Shown piece after piece: positions 7,990 to 16,041 of a stretch of 64,000 bases of DNA. Source of the stretch: Amycolatopsis sp. WAC 01376 (GTDB lineage: Bacteria > Actinomycetota > Actinomycetes > Mycobacteriales > Pseudonocardiaceae); assembly GCF_003947415.1 (NCBI RefSeq), contig NZ_QHKL01000003.1, positions 558,001-622,000 of the forward strand, written 5' to 3'. Every line of letters starts with the position of its first letter. Position 1 is the stretch's first letter. The translations under genes were made by a program, and so were the position numbers. Below the pieces are notes generated by a model. The model did not search any database and was not told the origin of the DNA. It was given only the letters and a program-made list of their open reading frames with translations.

Positions 7990-9080
7990 CAGTACGTCCG
8001 TTGGGTCGCCTTGACGACCAGCCCGGTCAGCGCGGCGGGAGCGGGCTCGGCCAGGTGAGCGCGGTCGAGCGCCGCCATCGCGGAGTCGGTGAGCTCGTCG
8101 ATGCGGCGTTCCACCGCGTCGACCGCGCCGACGTCCCGCAGTGCTTCGCGCACGGTCTCGACGGCGTCTTCGGACAGGTGGGCGTCGCCGATGGCCGCGG
8201 AGATGACCTTCTCCGCCGCCTCCTTGCCCTGCTCGGCCGCGCGCTGGAGACCCAGCGCGACCAGCAGCGTCCGCTTGCCCTCACGCAGGTCGTCGCCCGC
8301 GGGTTTGCCGGTGACCGACGGGTCGCCGAACACGCCGAGCAGGTCGTCCCGCAGCTGGAACGCCACGCCGACGTCGTCGCCGAACTCGCGCAGCGTCGCG
8401 ATCAGGGCGTCGTCGGCGCCGCCGAGCGCGGCACCGAGGTGCAGCGGGCGCTGGACGGTGTACGCGGCCGTCTTGAGCTTGCAGATGTGCAGTGCCGCCT
8501 CGGGGGAGGCGTCGCCGGTGGCCTGGGTGCGGACGTCGAGGTACTGCCCGGCGAGTACTTCGGTGCGCATCGCGCGCCACGCGGGCCGTGCCGCCGCGAG
8601 AACCGCGGGCGGAAGCGGGGCCTCGCCGAACATGTCGTCGGCCCAGGCCAGCGCGAGGTCGCCGACCAGGACGGCGGTCGCGAGCCCGAAGGTGCTCGGC
8701 GAGCCCAGCCAGCCGCTGTCGGCGTGGAGCTTCGCGCCCGCGATGTGCACGGTCGGTGAACCGCGGCGTGAATCGGAGGAGTCGATGAGGTCGTCGTGGA
8801 TCAGCGCGCAAGCCTGGATCAGCTCCAGGCTCGCCACCGCCTGCAGCACGCCTTCGACGTCCGGCCCGGCCGGATCACCGCCGGCGCCGCGCCAGCCCCA
8901 CCAGGCGAACGTCGGGCGCAGGCGTTTGCCGCCGCCCAGCACGAATCCGGCCAGCGCGTCGATCCCGACCCCGACGACCGGTTCGGTGCGGCGGATTTCG
9001 GCACCGGCGCGCTCGAGGAATCCGGCCAGCGCCCGCTCGACGTTGGCGGGCAGATCGGCGTCGTAGGCGGACGTGTCCAT
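7989..9080 (-). CDS. Polyprenyl synthetase (geranylgeranyl diphosphate synthase type)
   Basis: Chain-elongating prenyltransferase that makes the C20 substrate of CrtB. The 363-residue protein holds the first Asp-rich motif in LIHDDLIDSSDSRRG and the second in QLRDDLLGVFGDPSVTGKPAGDD, plus GGGKRLRP for isopentenyl diphosphate binding. The ATG at 9080 is preceded by GGAGG with 8 nt spacing, a better start than the ATG at 9110. It heads the carotenoid operon. Its position between Rv2175c-like and metF genes matches idsA2 of mycobacteria, so it is probably the ancestral gene around which the crt genes gathered. Exact chain length is not proven by sequence. Confidence 0.92.
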   Translation of the reverse strand: MDTSAYDADLPANVERALAGFLERAGAEIRRTEPVVGVGIDALAGFVLGGGKRLRPTFAWWGWRGAGGDPAGPDVEGVLQAVASLELIQACALIHDDLIDSSDSRRGSPTVHIAGAKLHADSGWLGSPSTFGLATAVLVGDLALAWADDMFGEAPLPPAVLAAARPAWRAMRTEVLAGQYLDVRTQATGDASPEAALHICKLKTAAYTVQRPLHLGAALGGADDALIATLREFGDDVGVAFQLRDDLLGVFGDPSVTGKPAGDDLREGKRTLLVALGLQRAAEQGKEAAEKVISAAIGDAHLSEDAVETVREALRDVGAVDAVERRIDELTDSAMAALDRAHLAEPAPAALTGLVVKATQRTY

Positions 9081-9148
9081 GAGCACATCCTCCGGGAAGG
9101 ACGTCTTCATGACCCAGTCGGGTGCCGTGGAATGTGGCGAACGAGACG

Positions 9149-9697
9149 TCAGCCGCGGGTCTTGTCGTAGTGCCGTTTCGCCCGCGCCCGGTTGCCGCAG
9201 TCCGACGAACTGCACCAGCGCCGCGACCGGTTGCGCGTCTGGTCGGTGAAGACCCAGCCGCAGCCGGGCCCTTCGCACTCCCGGATCCGCTCCAGATCCC
9301 CGGTCCGGAGCAGGTCTTCGGCCGCCAGCGCGAGGAAATGCGGCAACGCTTCGGCGCTCTCCAGCGGTACCACCCACCGCAGCGGCAAGGACGGCGGGAG
9401 CGACGCGTGCCGGTATGCCTCGATCAGGGGCTTTCGCAGCGCCGTGACGTCCGGCGGATCCGACACGAGCACGCGGTACAGCGTCTCGCGGAAGGCCTTC
9501 ACCGTGTCCAGGACGGCCTCGGAGATCTCCAGCCGTTCGGCGCCCGCGCCGACCAGGACGACCCACTCCGACAGCCGATCCGGGGTCGAAAGCCGGTCTT
9601 CCCACCGGGCCGGATCGCGGCGCCAGGAAACGGTGTTGACCAGGTCCAACGGCACGCTCCCGCCGATGCTGTCGTACCCGTCCCAGTGGCCGTTCAC
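9149..9697 (-). CDS. CGNR zinc-finger protein (ABATE domain)
   Basis: A 182-residue CGNR-family protein, only distantly similar to the one at 4184. The N-terminal ABATE part has LDLVNTVSWRRDPARWEDRL. The zinc ribbon at residues 138-175 has CEGPGCGWVFTD followed by SRRWCSSSDCGNRARAKRHYDKTR, with the textbook CGNR tetrapeptide and basic tail. The GTG start at 9697 follows AGGAGGACTC. Divergent from azlC across 48 bp that include AAACTAGTTT, so it is a likely regulator of that exporter pair. Probably a DNA-binding regulator; family function is only partly established. Confidence 0.87.
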   Translation of the reverse strand: MNGHWDGYDSIGGSVPLDLVNTVSWRRDPARWEDRLSTPDRLSEWVVLVGAGAERLEISEAVLDTVKAFRETLYRVLVSDPPDVTALRKPLIEAYRHASLPPSLPLRWVVPLESAEALPHFLALAAEDLLRTGDLERIRECEGPGCGWVFTDQTRNRSRRWCSSSDCGNRARAKRHYDKTRG

Positions 9698-9715
9698 GAG
9701 TCCTCCTAATGGTCA

Positions 9716-9725
9716 AAACTAGTTT
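9716..9725. promoter_or_regulatory. AAACTAGTTT palindrome between CGNR gene and azlC
   Basis: A perfect 10-bp palindrome nested in a wider CCTAA...TTAGG inverted pair, in the 48-bp gap between divergent genes. The right side leads into TAGGCT at 9733-9738, the probable -10 box of azlC. Candidate operator for the CGNR protein; not tested. Confidence 0.45.
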
Positions 9726-9745
9726 AGCTTGTTAGGCTTGGTCCT

Positions 9746-10414
9746 ATGAGAACGCTCCGGCGGAACTACCTGGCCGGCGCCCGTGTCGGGCTCGGGCTGG
9801 GTGTCGCGACCTTCGTCCTCGGCGTCACTTTCGGCGCGTACAGCCAGACTCTGGGCTGGGGGATCGCGGCCCCGATCGCCGCGTCGATCCTCGTGTTCTC
9901 CGGCTCGGCCCAGTTCGCGATGGCCACCGCGCTCGCGGGCGGCGGCAACATCGCCGTCGCGGTCGGCGCCGCGGCCCTGATCAACGCCCGGTTCCTGCCG
10001 ATGGGCGCCGCCGTCGCCGCGGATCTGCGCGGAGGACGGCTGCGCCGCGCGTGGGAGGGCCAGGCCGTCGTCGACGGTTCGTGGGTGGCCGCCCACCTCG
10101 GCGAGGGGCGTTTCGATCGCGAGAAACTCATCGGCTGCACCCTTGTCCAGTTGCCCGCGTGGGTGCTGGGGACGGTGCTCGGCGTCCTCGCCGCGCCGCC
10201 GCCGGACGTCGTCGCGCGGTTCGGGCTCGACGTCGTGTTCCCCGGTTTCTTCCTGGTCCTGCTCATCGACGAACTGCGCCGTTCCCGCGAGGCGGTCCGG
10301 ACCGCGGCGCTCGCCGCCTGCCTCGCCGGGATCCTGGTGCTGTTCGTCCCGGTCGGGCTCGCGCTGATCGGCGCGTCGGCCGCCGCGCTGCTGGGCCTGG
10401 GGACGCGGCGATGA
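9746..10414 (+). CDS. azlC: AzlC family amino-acid exporter subunit
   Basis: Large subunit of a two-component branched-chain amino-acid exporter (AzlCD/BrnFE class). The 222-residue protein has hydrophobic helices throughout; family features include LGVTFGAYSQTLGW, ILVFSGSAQFA and AAALINARFLPMG. The ATG lies 7 nt after TAGGCT, indicating a leaderless mRNA. The stop overlaps the azlD start by 4 nt. Substrate in this organism is inferred from the family (leucine, isoleucine, valine, sometimes methionine or analogues). Confidence 0.9.
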   Translation: MRTLRRNYLAGARVGLGLGVATFVLGVTFGAYSQTLGWGIAAPIAASILVFSGSAQFAMATALAGGGNIAVAVGAAALINARFLPMGAAVAADLRGGRLRRAWEGQAVVDGSWVAAHLGEGRFDREKLIGCTLVQLPAWVLGTVLGVLAAPPPDVVARFGLDVVFPGFFLVLLIDELRRSREAVRTAALAACLAGILVLFVPVGLALIGASAAALLGLGTRR

Positions 10415-10716
10415 CACTCTGGATCGCCATCGTCGCCGTCGCGCTGGTCAGCATCGGGTTCAAGGCGGCGGGCCCGGTCCTGCTCGGCGACCGGACGCTG
10501 CCGCCGCGTCTGGCGGGCGTGATCGCGTTGCTGGCGCCCGCGCTGCTGGCCGGTCTGGTGCTGACCGACGTGACCGGTCCAGCCTGGTCCGCGGTCGACT
10601 GGACGCTGTGCGCGGGACTGGCCGCGATCGCCGTGACCTACCTGCTGCGCGTCCCGGTGCTCGCCGCGATCCTCTGCGGGGTCGTCGTCACCGCGGCGCT
10701 CCGGTTCCTCGTCTAG
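10411..10716 (+). CDS. azlD: AzlD family small exporter subunit
   Basis: A 101-residue membrane protein with three to four helices (LWIAIVAVALVSIGF, LAGVIALLAPALLAGLVL, LCAGLAAIAVTYLL, VLAAILCGVVVTAALRFL), the usual size of AzlD, which pairs with AzlC to form the exporter. The ATG overlaps the azlC stop (ATGA), so translation is coupled. Its TAG stop shares the four bases CTAG with the stop of the convergent gene, leaving no room for a terminator. Confidence 0.88.
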   Translation: MTLWIAIVAVALVSIGFKAAGPVLLGDRTLPPRLAGVIALLAPALLAGLVLTDVTGPAWSAVDWTLCAGLAAIAVTYLLRVPVLAAILCGVVVTAALRFLV

Positions 10717-11390
10717 GCCCAGAACGGTCCACTCAGCCCGGCCTGTTCGAAGTACTTGGCCGCGGCGGCCGGATCCCGGCGGGTGTAGCCGTGGTCGAGC
10801 CTGCCGTCGTACCAGCCCGCCGCGAGCCGCCACAATGTCGCCAGATCCATGACATATCCCTTGTCCTGCCCCGTTTCCGCCAGCCAATCGTCCACACAGG
10901 ACTCGCCGCAGAACAGGCGCTGGTTCCCGCAGGTGTGCACGACGTCGTCCCACATCCGGGCCGCCGGGACCAGGAAATGCGCGACCAGATCACCCTTCGG
11001 TGGGACCTGGTCGTTCACCAGCAGGGCCCGTGGTTCGCCGCAGCCCCGGCAGCGCGTGGACACCAGCACCTCGGGTTCGGCCTTGACCAGATGCGGGATC
11101 GCGAACGCGTCCCACGCGCAGCCGCCCCACCACAGCGTCCGCTCACCCATCACCGAGAAACCCAGCGGGATCGCGGCGAACGGATGCGCCATTACAACGT
11201 GCTCGCAGTCGTCGAGCACGAGGTGCCGCCGCTCCGCGAGCCGGTGCAGCGCCTGTTTCGCCACGGCGAGCGATCCGTGGGCGGCGTCGGCCAGTTCCGG
11301 CGCCGTCGGCGGCCTCCCGTGCTCGGCGAACGCGCGGTAGACCGCGACGCGGACGTCCTCGTCCCAGCTGGTGTCGGTTTCGGCGCTCAT
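10713..11390 (-). CDS. MerB-like organomercurial lyase family protein
   Basis: A 225-residue protein with an N-terminal winged-helix region (residues 10-70) and a C-terminal alkylmercury-lyase domain. The three residues that cleave the C-Hg bond in MerB are present at family positions: C91 and D94 in GGCAWDAFAIP and C161 in QRLFCGESC. Other cysteines lie in RCRGCGEP and HTCGN. No merA, merR or mercury transport gene is nearby, so mercury resistance is not supported by context; actinobacteria carry many such orphan members of unknown role. RBS GGGAG precedes ATG 11390. It overlaps azlD by 4 nt at the stops. Confidence 0.75.
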   Translation of the reverse strand: MSAETDTSWDEDVRVAVYRAFAEHGRPPTAPELADAAHGSLAVAKQALHRLAERRHLVLDDCEHVVMAHPFAAIPLGFSVMGERTLWWGGCAWDAFAIPHLVKAEPEVLVSTRCRGCGEPRALLVNDQVPPKGDLVAHFLVPAARMWDDVVHTCGNQRLFCGESCVDDWLAETGQDKGYVMDLATLWRLAAGWYDGRLDHGYTRRDPAAAAKYFEQAGLSGPFWA

Positions 11391-11525
11391 GGCGGCTCCC
11401 TGTGCTCGTCACCGAGTCTCCCCAGGCCGGCGCCGCTCGGCAACCGCTCGCGAGTGGCCGAGGTCGCATGCCCACTGCCTGAGAGGGGGCTCCCAGCCAG
11501 CGGACGTCCCCCTTAACATGGCGGT

Positions 11526-12413
11526 ATGACGTCGGTGGTCGAGCGGTTGCAGGGTGATGGACCCGTGTTCTCCATCGAGTTCTTCCCGCCTCGCGACGCG
11601 GCCGACGAGGCGGTGCTGTGGAAGTCGATCCGGGAACTCGAGCCGCTGGACCCGGCGTACATGTCGATCACCTACGGCGCGGGCGGCTCCAGCCGGGACG
11701 GCACGATCCGCAGTATCGCCCGCGTCGCCACCGAAACCACGCTGGTGCCGATGGCGCACCTCACCGCCGTGAACCACTCGGTCGCGGAACTGCGCAACGT
11801 CATCGGCTGGTACGCCGCCGTCGGCGTGCGGAACATCCTCGCGCTGCGTGGCGACCCGCCGGGCGACGTCTACGGCGACTGGGTCCCGCATCCGGACGGG
11901 CTCAACTACGCCGAGGAACTCGTGGAGCTGGTGCGTTCGCTCGGCGACTTCTGCGTCGGCGTCTCGGCGTTCCCGTACGGCCACCCGAGGTCGGCGAACC
12001 TCGAAGCCGACACCGAGTACCTCGTGCGCAAGCTGCGTGCGGGAGCGGATTTCGCGATCGCTCAGCTGTTCTTCGAGCCGGAAGACTTCCTCCGCCTGCG
12101 TGACCGGGTGGCGGCCACCGGCTGCGAGGCGCTGGTCATCCCCGGCATCATGCCGCTGACCACGCTGCGGACACTGCGCACGTCGATCAAGCTGTCCGGC
12201 GCGCCCACCGCGCCGCGGCGGCTGCTGGACCGGCTCGAGCCGCTGGCGGACGACCCGAAGGCCTTCCGCGCGGAAGGGATCGACGCGGTGACCGAACTGT
12301 GCGAGCGGCTCATCGCCGAAGGCGTCCCTGACCTGCACTTCTACACGTTCAACCGGTCCAAGGCCACGCGTGAGGTGGTCAGCAGGCTCGGGCTGGTCCC
12401 GGCCCGGGCGTAA
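11526..12413 (+). CDS. metF: 5,10-methylenetetrahydrofolate reductase
   Basis: Flavoprotein TIM barrel that reduces 5,10-methylene-THF to 5-methyl-THF for methionine synthesis. The 295-residue sequence has the substrate-binding Glu region FSIEFFPPRD, the loop SITYGAGGSSRDGT, the FAD-contacting NILALRGDPPGD, AQLFFEPEDFLRLRDR and the C-terminal LHFYTFNRSKATREV. The ATG is 6 nt after TAACAT, so the mRNA is probably leaderless. A homologue (Rv2172c) lies beside idsA2 and pknL in mycobacteria, matching this neighbourhood. Confidence 0.93.
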   Translation: MTSVVERLQGDGPVFSIEFFPPRDAADEAVLWKSIRELEPLDPAYMSITYGAGGSSRDGTIRSIARVATETTLVPMAHLTAVNHSVAELRNVIGWYAAVGVRNILALRGDPPGDVYGDWVPHPDGLNYAEELVELVRSLGDFCVGVSAFPYGHPRSANLEADTEYLVRKLRAGADFAIAQLFFEPEDFLRLRDRVAATGCEALVIPGIMPLTTLRTLRTSIKLSGAPTAPRRLLDRLEPLADDPKAFRAEGIDAVTELCERLIAEGVPDLHFYTFNRSKATREVVSRLGLVPARA

Positions 12414-12455
12414 CTCCGTACCGAAGTCGCCCGCTGTCCCGGTAGCGTGCCGGTC

Positions 12456-14141
12456 ATGGCTTCGACCGCGCAAAGTGTGCACCAGATCTGTGACCGGTAC
12501 GTCGACGAGTACGCCGCGGCCGACCCGGTCGCCGCGACGACGTTCGGCATCTCCGGATACGACGACCAACTGACCGACTACTCGCCTGCCGGACACGCGG
12601 CCAGGGCGGCGATCGCCACGCGCGCGCTGGCCGAGATCGACGCGGCCGAACCCGCCGACGACGGCGAGCGCGCGGCCAAGGCGGTGTTCACCGAGCGGAT
12701 CGGGTTGCAGCTGGAGATCCACGAGGCGGGTCTCGACGTCGCGGCGCTGAACGTGATCGAAAGCCCCGTGCAGGAACTGCGCATGGTCTTCGACCTCATG
12801 CCCACCGACACCGCGGAGGACTGGGCGACGATCGCCGCCCGGATGGCGAAGGTGCCCGAAGCGCTCGACGGTCTCCGTGCCTCGCTGCTCGCGGCCGCGA
12901 ACGCCGGCCGGGTGTCGGCGTTGCGGCAGGTCGGCAAGGTCGCCGAACAGGCCGAAACCTGGGCAGGATTGAAGGACGACGCCGGTTTCTTCGAGACGCT
13001 GATCTCGGGAGCGAAGGACGTCGACGAGAAGCTGCGCGCCGAGCTCGGCCAGGCCGCTCACGCCGCTCAGGAGGCGTACGCGGAGTTCGCCGGTTTCCTC
13101 CGCGCCGAACTCGCCCCGCTGGCGCCGGTCAAGGACGCCGTCGGCGCCGAGGTGTACAAACTGTGGTCCCGGCTGTTCACCGGAGCCACCCTCGACCTGG
13201 ACGAGGCCTACGCCTGGGGCTGGGCCGAATTCACCCGCATCGAAGCGGAAATGCGTGAGGTCGCCGGCCGGATCAAACCCGGCGCCACCCTCGCCGAGGT
13301 CGCCGCCGTCCTCGACGCCGACCCCAAGTACGTCGTCCGCGGCCGGGCCGAATTCCAGGCCTGGATGCAAAACTTGTCCGACAACGCGATGAAGTCGTTG
13401 CGCGGCAAGCACTTCGACATCTCCGACCGGGTGATGGAGCTGGAGTGCAAGATCGCCCCGCCCGGCGGCACCGTCGGCGCGTACTACACCGCCCCGAGCG
13501 AGGACTTCGCGCGTCCCGGCCGCATGTGGTGGTCGCTGCCGCAGGGCCGGGACCAGTTCGTCACCTGGCGTGAGGTCAGCACCGTCTATCACGAGGGCGC
13601 GCCGGGTCACCACCTGCAGATCGCGACCGCGGTCGACCAGTCCGACTCGCTGAACAAGTACCAGCGGCTGCTCGCGTTCACCTCCGGGCACGCCGAGGGC
13701 TGGGCGCTGTACTCCGAGCGGCTGATGCAGGACCTCGGCTTCCTCGCCGACGACGGCGACCTGCTCGGCATGCTGTCCGAGCAGCTGTTCCGCGCCGCGC
13801 GCGTGATCGTCGACATCGGCATGCACCTGGAACTGGAGATCCCGGCTGGCACCGGCTTCCACGAGGGCGAGCGCTGGACGCCCGAGCTGGGCCTGGAGTT
13901 CATGCTCACCCGCACCGTCACCGACCCTGCCCACGTGCATGACGAGATCGACCGCTACCTGGGCTGGCCCGGGCAGGCGCCGTCGTACAAACTCGGCGAA
14001 CGCCTGTGGCTCGCCGCGCGGGACGAGGCCCGTGCCCGGCAGGGGGACGCCTTCGACATCAAGCAGTTCCACACGCGGGCGCTGGCGCTCGGCGGGATGG
14101 GGCTGGACACGCTGCGGGAGATGCTGGCCGCACTGGACTGA
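12456..14141 (+). CDS. DUF885 family metallopeptidase-like protein
   Basis: A 561-residue DUF885 protein. The zinc-peptidase-like motif is in VYHEGAPGHHLQIA (HExxxHH), with a second acidic patch FTSGHAEGWALYSERLM typical of the family and a C-terminal YLGWPGQAPSYKLGE. There is no signal peptide, so it is cytosolic. ATG 12456 lies 7 nt after TAGCGT, giving a leaderless mRNA; a GTG three codons earlier is less likely. The substrate is unknown; some members act as dipeptidases or carboxypeptidases. A family-A palindrome 14 bp after the stop probably ends the transcript. Confidence 0.85.
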   Translation: MASTAQSVHQICDRYVDEYAAADPVAATTFGISGYDDQLTDYSPAGHAARAAIATRALAEIDAAEPADDGERAAKAVFTERIGLQLEIHEAGLDVAALNVIESPVQELRMVFDLMPTDTAEDWATIAARMAKVPEALDGLRASLLAAANAGRVSALRQVGKVAEQAETWAGLKDDAGFFETLISGAKDVDEKLRAELGQAAHAAQEAYAEFAGFLRAELAPLAPVKDAVGAEVYKLWSRLFTGATLDLDEAYAWGWAEFTRIEAEMREVAGRIKPGATLAEVAAVLDADPKYVVRGRAEFQAWMQNLSDNAMKSLRGKHFDISDRVMELECKIAPPGGTVGAYYTAPSEDFARPGRMWWSLPQGRDQFVTWREVSTVYHEGAPGHHLQIATAVDQSDSLNKYQRLLAFTSGHAEGWALYSERLMQDLGFLADDGDLLGMLSEQLFRAARVIVDIGMHLELEIPAGTGFHEGERWTPELGLEFMLTRTVTDPAHVHDEIDRYLGWPGQAPSYKLGERLWLAARDEARARQGDAFDIKQFHTRALALGGMGLDTLREMLAALD

Positions 14142-14155
14142 GCCGGTCCCGGTAG

Positions 14156-14210
14156 TGCCATGAACGGTCCGTTCCTTGCAAAATTTGCAAGGAACGGACC
14201 GTTCATGGCA
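14156..14210. repeat. Long perfect palindrome, family A
   Basis: Two 27-nt arms match perfectly around a central A at 14183. The inner core is identical to 4738-4790, while the outer arm reads AACGGTCCGTT instead of AAAGGTCCTTT, with matching changes on the other arm. It lies just after the DUF885 stop. Probable terminator. Confidence 0.9.
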
Positions 14211-14221
14211 TCCAGATGGAC

Positions 14222-14254
14222 CCTCCGGATGCGTGCTTTCACCCTATCCGGAGG
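14222..14254. repeat. Short hairpin CCTCCGGAT / ATCCGGAGG
   Basis: Perfect 9-bp arms separated by 15 nt, immediately after the family-A palindrome and before the family-B hairpin. The three are stacked within 170 bp. Role unknown; probably part of the termination region. Confidence 0.6.
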
Positions 14255-14265
14255 ACGCTGGCCGC

Positions 14266-14324
14266 ATGTCCGTGAAGGCCCCCTTGAGAGACCCAGAGTC
14301 CCTCAAGGGGCCCTTCACGGACAT
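14266..14324. repeat. Long hairpin, family B (GTGAAGGCCCCCTT type)
   Basis: Arms of 23 nt (14266-14288 and 14302-14324) pair with a single mismatch; both end in ATGTCCGTGAAGG or its complement. The loop is 13 nt. Family B shares the arm start GTGAAGG with hairpins at 27828, 30168, 32402 and 58189. Confidence 0.85.
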
Positions 14325-14444
14325 TCGCAACATCACCAAGAGCCTCAGCGACGCGCGCAAGAATCGCCACTCACGACCACCGTGGCCCGCCGCGTGCCGC
14401 AATTCACGTGCCCCCACCACCGAAGCCTTGATACGTTCCCCCTC

Positions 14445-14486
14445 GTGCACCGGATCTTTCTCGTCACCCCACCCCCCGCCTCCTGA
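14445..14486 (+). CDS. Candidate leader peptide MHRIFLVTPPPAS
   Basis: GTG opens a 13-codon reading frame ending in Pro-Pro-Pro-Ala-Ser-stop. TACGTT at 14432-14437 lies 7 nt before the GTG, the spacing of leaderless promoters seen elsewhere in this window. The stop codon TGA is in the loop of a CCCCGC/GCGGGG hairpin (14474-14492), followed by a second GC hairpin and then the EamA transporter gene. A ribosome slowed on the prolines would cover the first hairpin, so this may be an attenuator. No homologue is recalled; the call is an inference from layout. Confidence 0.4.
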   Translation: MHRIFLVTPPPAS

Positions 14487-14528
14487 GCGGGGTGTCTCCG
14501 GCCGCGCGGCGTTCCAGCCGCCCGGCCG
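14474..14528 (+). promoter_or_regulatory. Two leader hairpins before the EamA gene
   Basis: Hairpin I pairs CCCCGC (14474-14479) with GCGGGG (14487-14492); the loop holds the leader stop codon. Hairpin II (14499-14528) pairs CGGCCG with CGGCCG and, inside, GCGGC with GCCGC around GTTCCA. They are 72-126 nt before the transporter ATG. Suggests transcription or translation attenuation; neither is followed by a U-tract. Confidence 0.4.
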
Positions 14529-14599
14529 ATCCGTGCTGCACTGAAGCACCCCGCGTCGTCGCCGTCCACTGACACGACAAGACGCAGGAGCGTTTCCCC

Positions 14600-15481
14600 A
14601 TGTCCGTAGCCGTACCCACGCGCGCCCGATCGTCGGCCGCGCTCGTCCTCGCCGGTGTCCTCTGGGGGACCGGTGGCCTCGCCGGATCCCTGCTCGCCTC
14701 CCGCGCGGGGCTCCATCCACTGAGTGTCGCCGCGTACCGGCTGCTCATCGGCGGCGTGATCGCCACCGGCTACCTCTGGCTCACCGGGGGCCTCCGCGGC
14801 CTTCCCCGCACGACACAGGTCCGCCGTCGCCTCCTGGCGGTCGGCGGCTTGTTCGCCCTTTTCCAGACCAGTTACTTCGTCGCGGTCTCGTCGAGTTCCG
14901 TGAGCGTCGCGACGATGACCACCATCGGCAGCGCACCCGTTCTGCTCGCCGTCGCGACGGTCGTCAGGTCCAGGAAACTCCCCACACGGTGGACGGCGGT
15001 GTCACTGGCCGGATCCCTCATCGGGCTGGCGCTGTTGCAGTGGACGCCCGGAGAAGAGGTCAACGCCGCCGGGGTGCTGTTCGCCTTGCTCGCCGCGGCC
15101 GGGTTCGCCGCGCTGACGCTGGTGACCGCGACCCGCGTCGAGGGGCTGGATCCCTTGCCCACCACGGCGTTCGGCTGCCTGATCGGCGGCGCCGCGCTCA
15201 CGCCCGCCGCGTTGTGGTTCGGGATGGCCGTGCCGGTTCAGGCCGACGTGCTCGCGCTCGTCGTCTACTTCGGCATCGTGCCCACGGCGCTGGCGTACGC
15301 CGCGTACTTCCGCGGTCTCGAAGGCGCGCATCCCGTACTGGCCGCGTTGTCCGCCCTGCTGGAACCGTTGACCGCCGCGCTGCTGTCGATGGCCCTGCTC
15401 GGTGAACGGCTCGGCGCCGTGGGCTGGTGCGGCGCGGCGGTGCTCATCGACGTGCTCGCCGTCGCCTACTCGAAACCTTAG
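14600..15481 (+). CDS. EamA family (DMT) transporter
   Basis: A 293-residue inner-membrane protein with ten predicted helices arranged as two EamA repeats, residues about 12-140 and 150-290. Family marks are VLWGTGGLAGSLLASRAG in helix 1, YRLLIGGV, and the second-repeat ending LLEPLTAALLSMALLGERLGAVGW. DMT exporters of this type move amino acids or other metabolites; the substrate is not deducible. ATG 14600 follows GCAGGAGCG. A 13-codon Pro-rich leader with hairpins lies upstream. Its stop TAG overlaps the convergent acetyltransferase stop (TTAG). Confidence 0.88.
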   Translation: MSVAVPTRARSSAALVLAGVLWGTGGLAGSLLASRAGLHPLSVAAYRLLIGGVIATGYLWLTGGLRGLPRTTQVRRRLLAVGGLFALFQTSYFVAVSSSSVSVATMTTIGSAPVLLAVATVVRSRKLPTRWTAVSLAGSLIGLALLQWTPGEEVNAAGVLFALLAAAGFAALTLVTATRVEGLDPLPTTAFGCLIGGAALTPAALWFGMAVPVQADVLALVVYFGIVPTALAYAAYFRGLEGAHPVLAALSALLEPLTAALLSMALLGERLGAVGWCGAAVLIDVLAVAYSKP

Positions 15482-16041
15482 AGCGGCAGCGTCCGCCCGA
15501 GGATCGCGAACGCCCGCGGGTCCCCGGCGAAGTGGTAGTCCCGCAGCACATCGACGAAGCCGACGCGCCGGTACAGGTTCCAGGCCCGGCTGGTGCCTTC
15601 CGGCGTGGAAAGGAGGACGTGGGCGTTGGGCACGCCGTCGAGCAGCCGCCGCAGGAGATCCTCGCCGATCCGCTTCCCCTGGTTTTCGGGGCTGACGTGG
15701 ATCTCGGTGAGCTCGAAGTAGTCCGACATCCAGTGCTCGGCGGCGGCCTGGCCCTCGCGGCGGGTCAGGCCGTGACGGACCTGTTCGTGCCACCACTGGC
15801 CGCCGCGGCCCTTGTAGCCGTAGGCGAGCCCGAGCAGGACACCGTCCGCGTCGAGCGCGGCCATGCAGCGCCAGCCTTCGCGCAGCGCGTGCGTGAGCCA
15901 CATCGGCGCGCGTTGCTCGGCCGTGCCTTCGGGGTAGCGCATGGCGTTGACGTAGATGGTCAGCGCCTCGGGGAGCCGGGCGCGGAACTCGTCCGCGGAC
16001 AGCTGGACGTAGCGGGTGCATTCCGAGGACATCGCGGTCAC
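15478..16041 (-). CDS. GNAT family N-acetyltransferase
   Basis: A 187-residue acetyl-CoA-dependent acyltransferase. The core strand and pyrophosphate loop are ELTEIHVSPENQGKRIGEDLLRRLL (Q/RxxGxG as NQGKRIG), followed by VLLSTPEGTSRAWNLYRRVGFVDV, which is the usual GNAT C-terminal half. The GTG at 16041 overlaps the upstream ybaK-like stop by 4 nt; ATG 16032 is an alternative. Forms a two-gene operon with the YbaK protein. The substrate is unknown. Confidence 0.82.
   Translation of the reverse strand: MTAMSSECTRYVQLSADEFRARLPEALTIYVNAMRYPEGTAEQRAPMWLTHALREGWRCMAALDADGVLLGLAYGYKGRGGQWWHEQVRHGLTRREGQAAAEHWMSDYFELTEIHVSPENQGKRIGEDLLRRLLDGVPNAHVLLSTPEGTSRAWNLYRRVGFVDVLRDYHFAGDPRAFAILGRTLPL

Noticed and set aside
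10713..11390. Mercury-resistance operon
   Set aside because: Catalytic residues of MerB are present, but no merA, merR or transport gene is near.
11409..14072. 887-codon minus-strand frame opposite the DUF885 and metF genes
   Set aside because: Low-complexity antisense composition, overlaps two well-supported genes, and shows no family motif.
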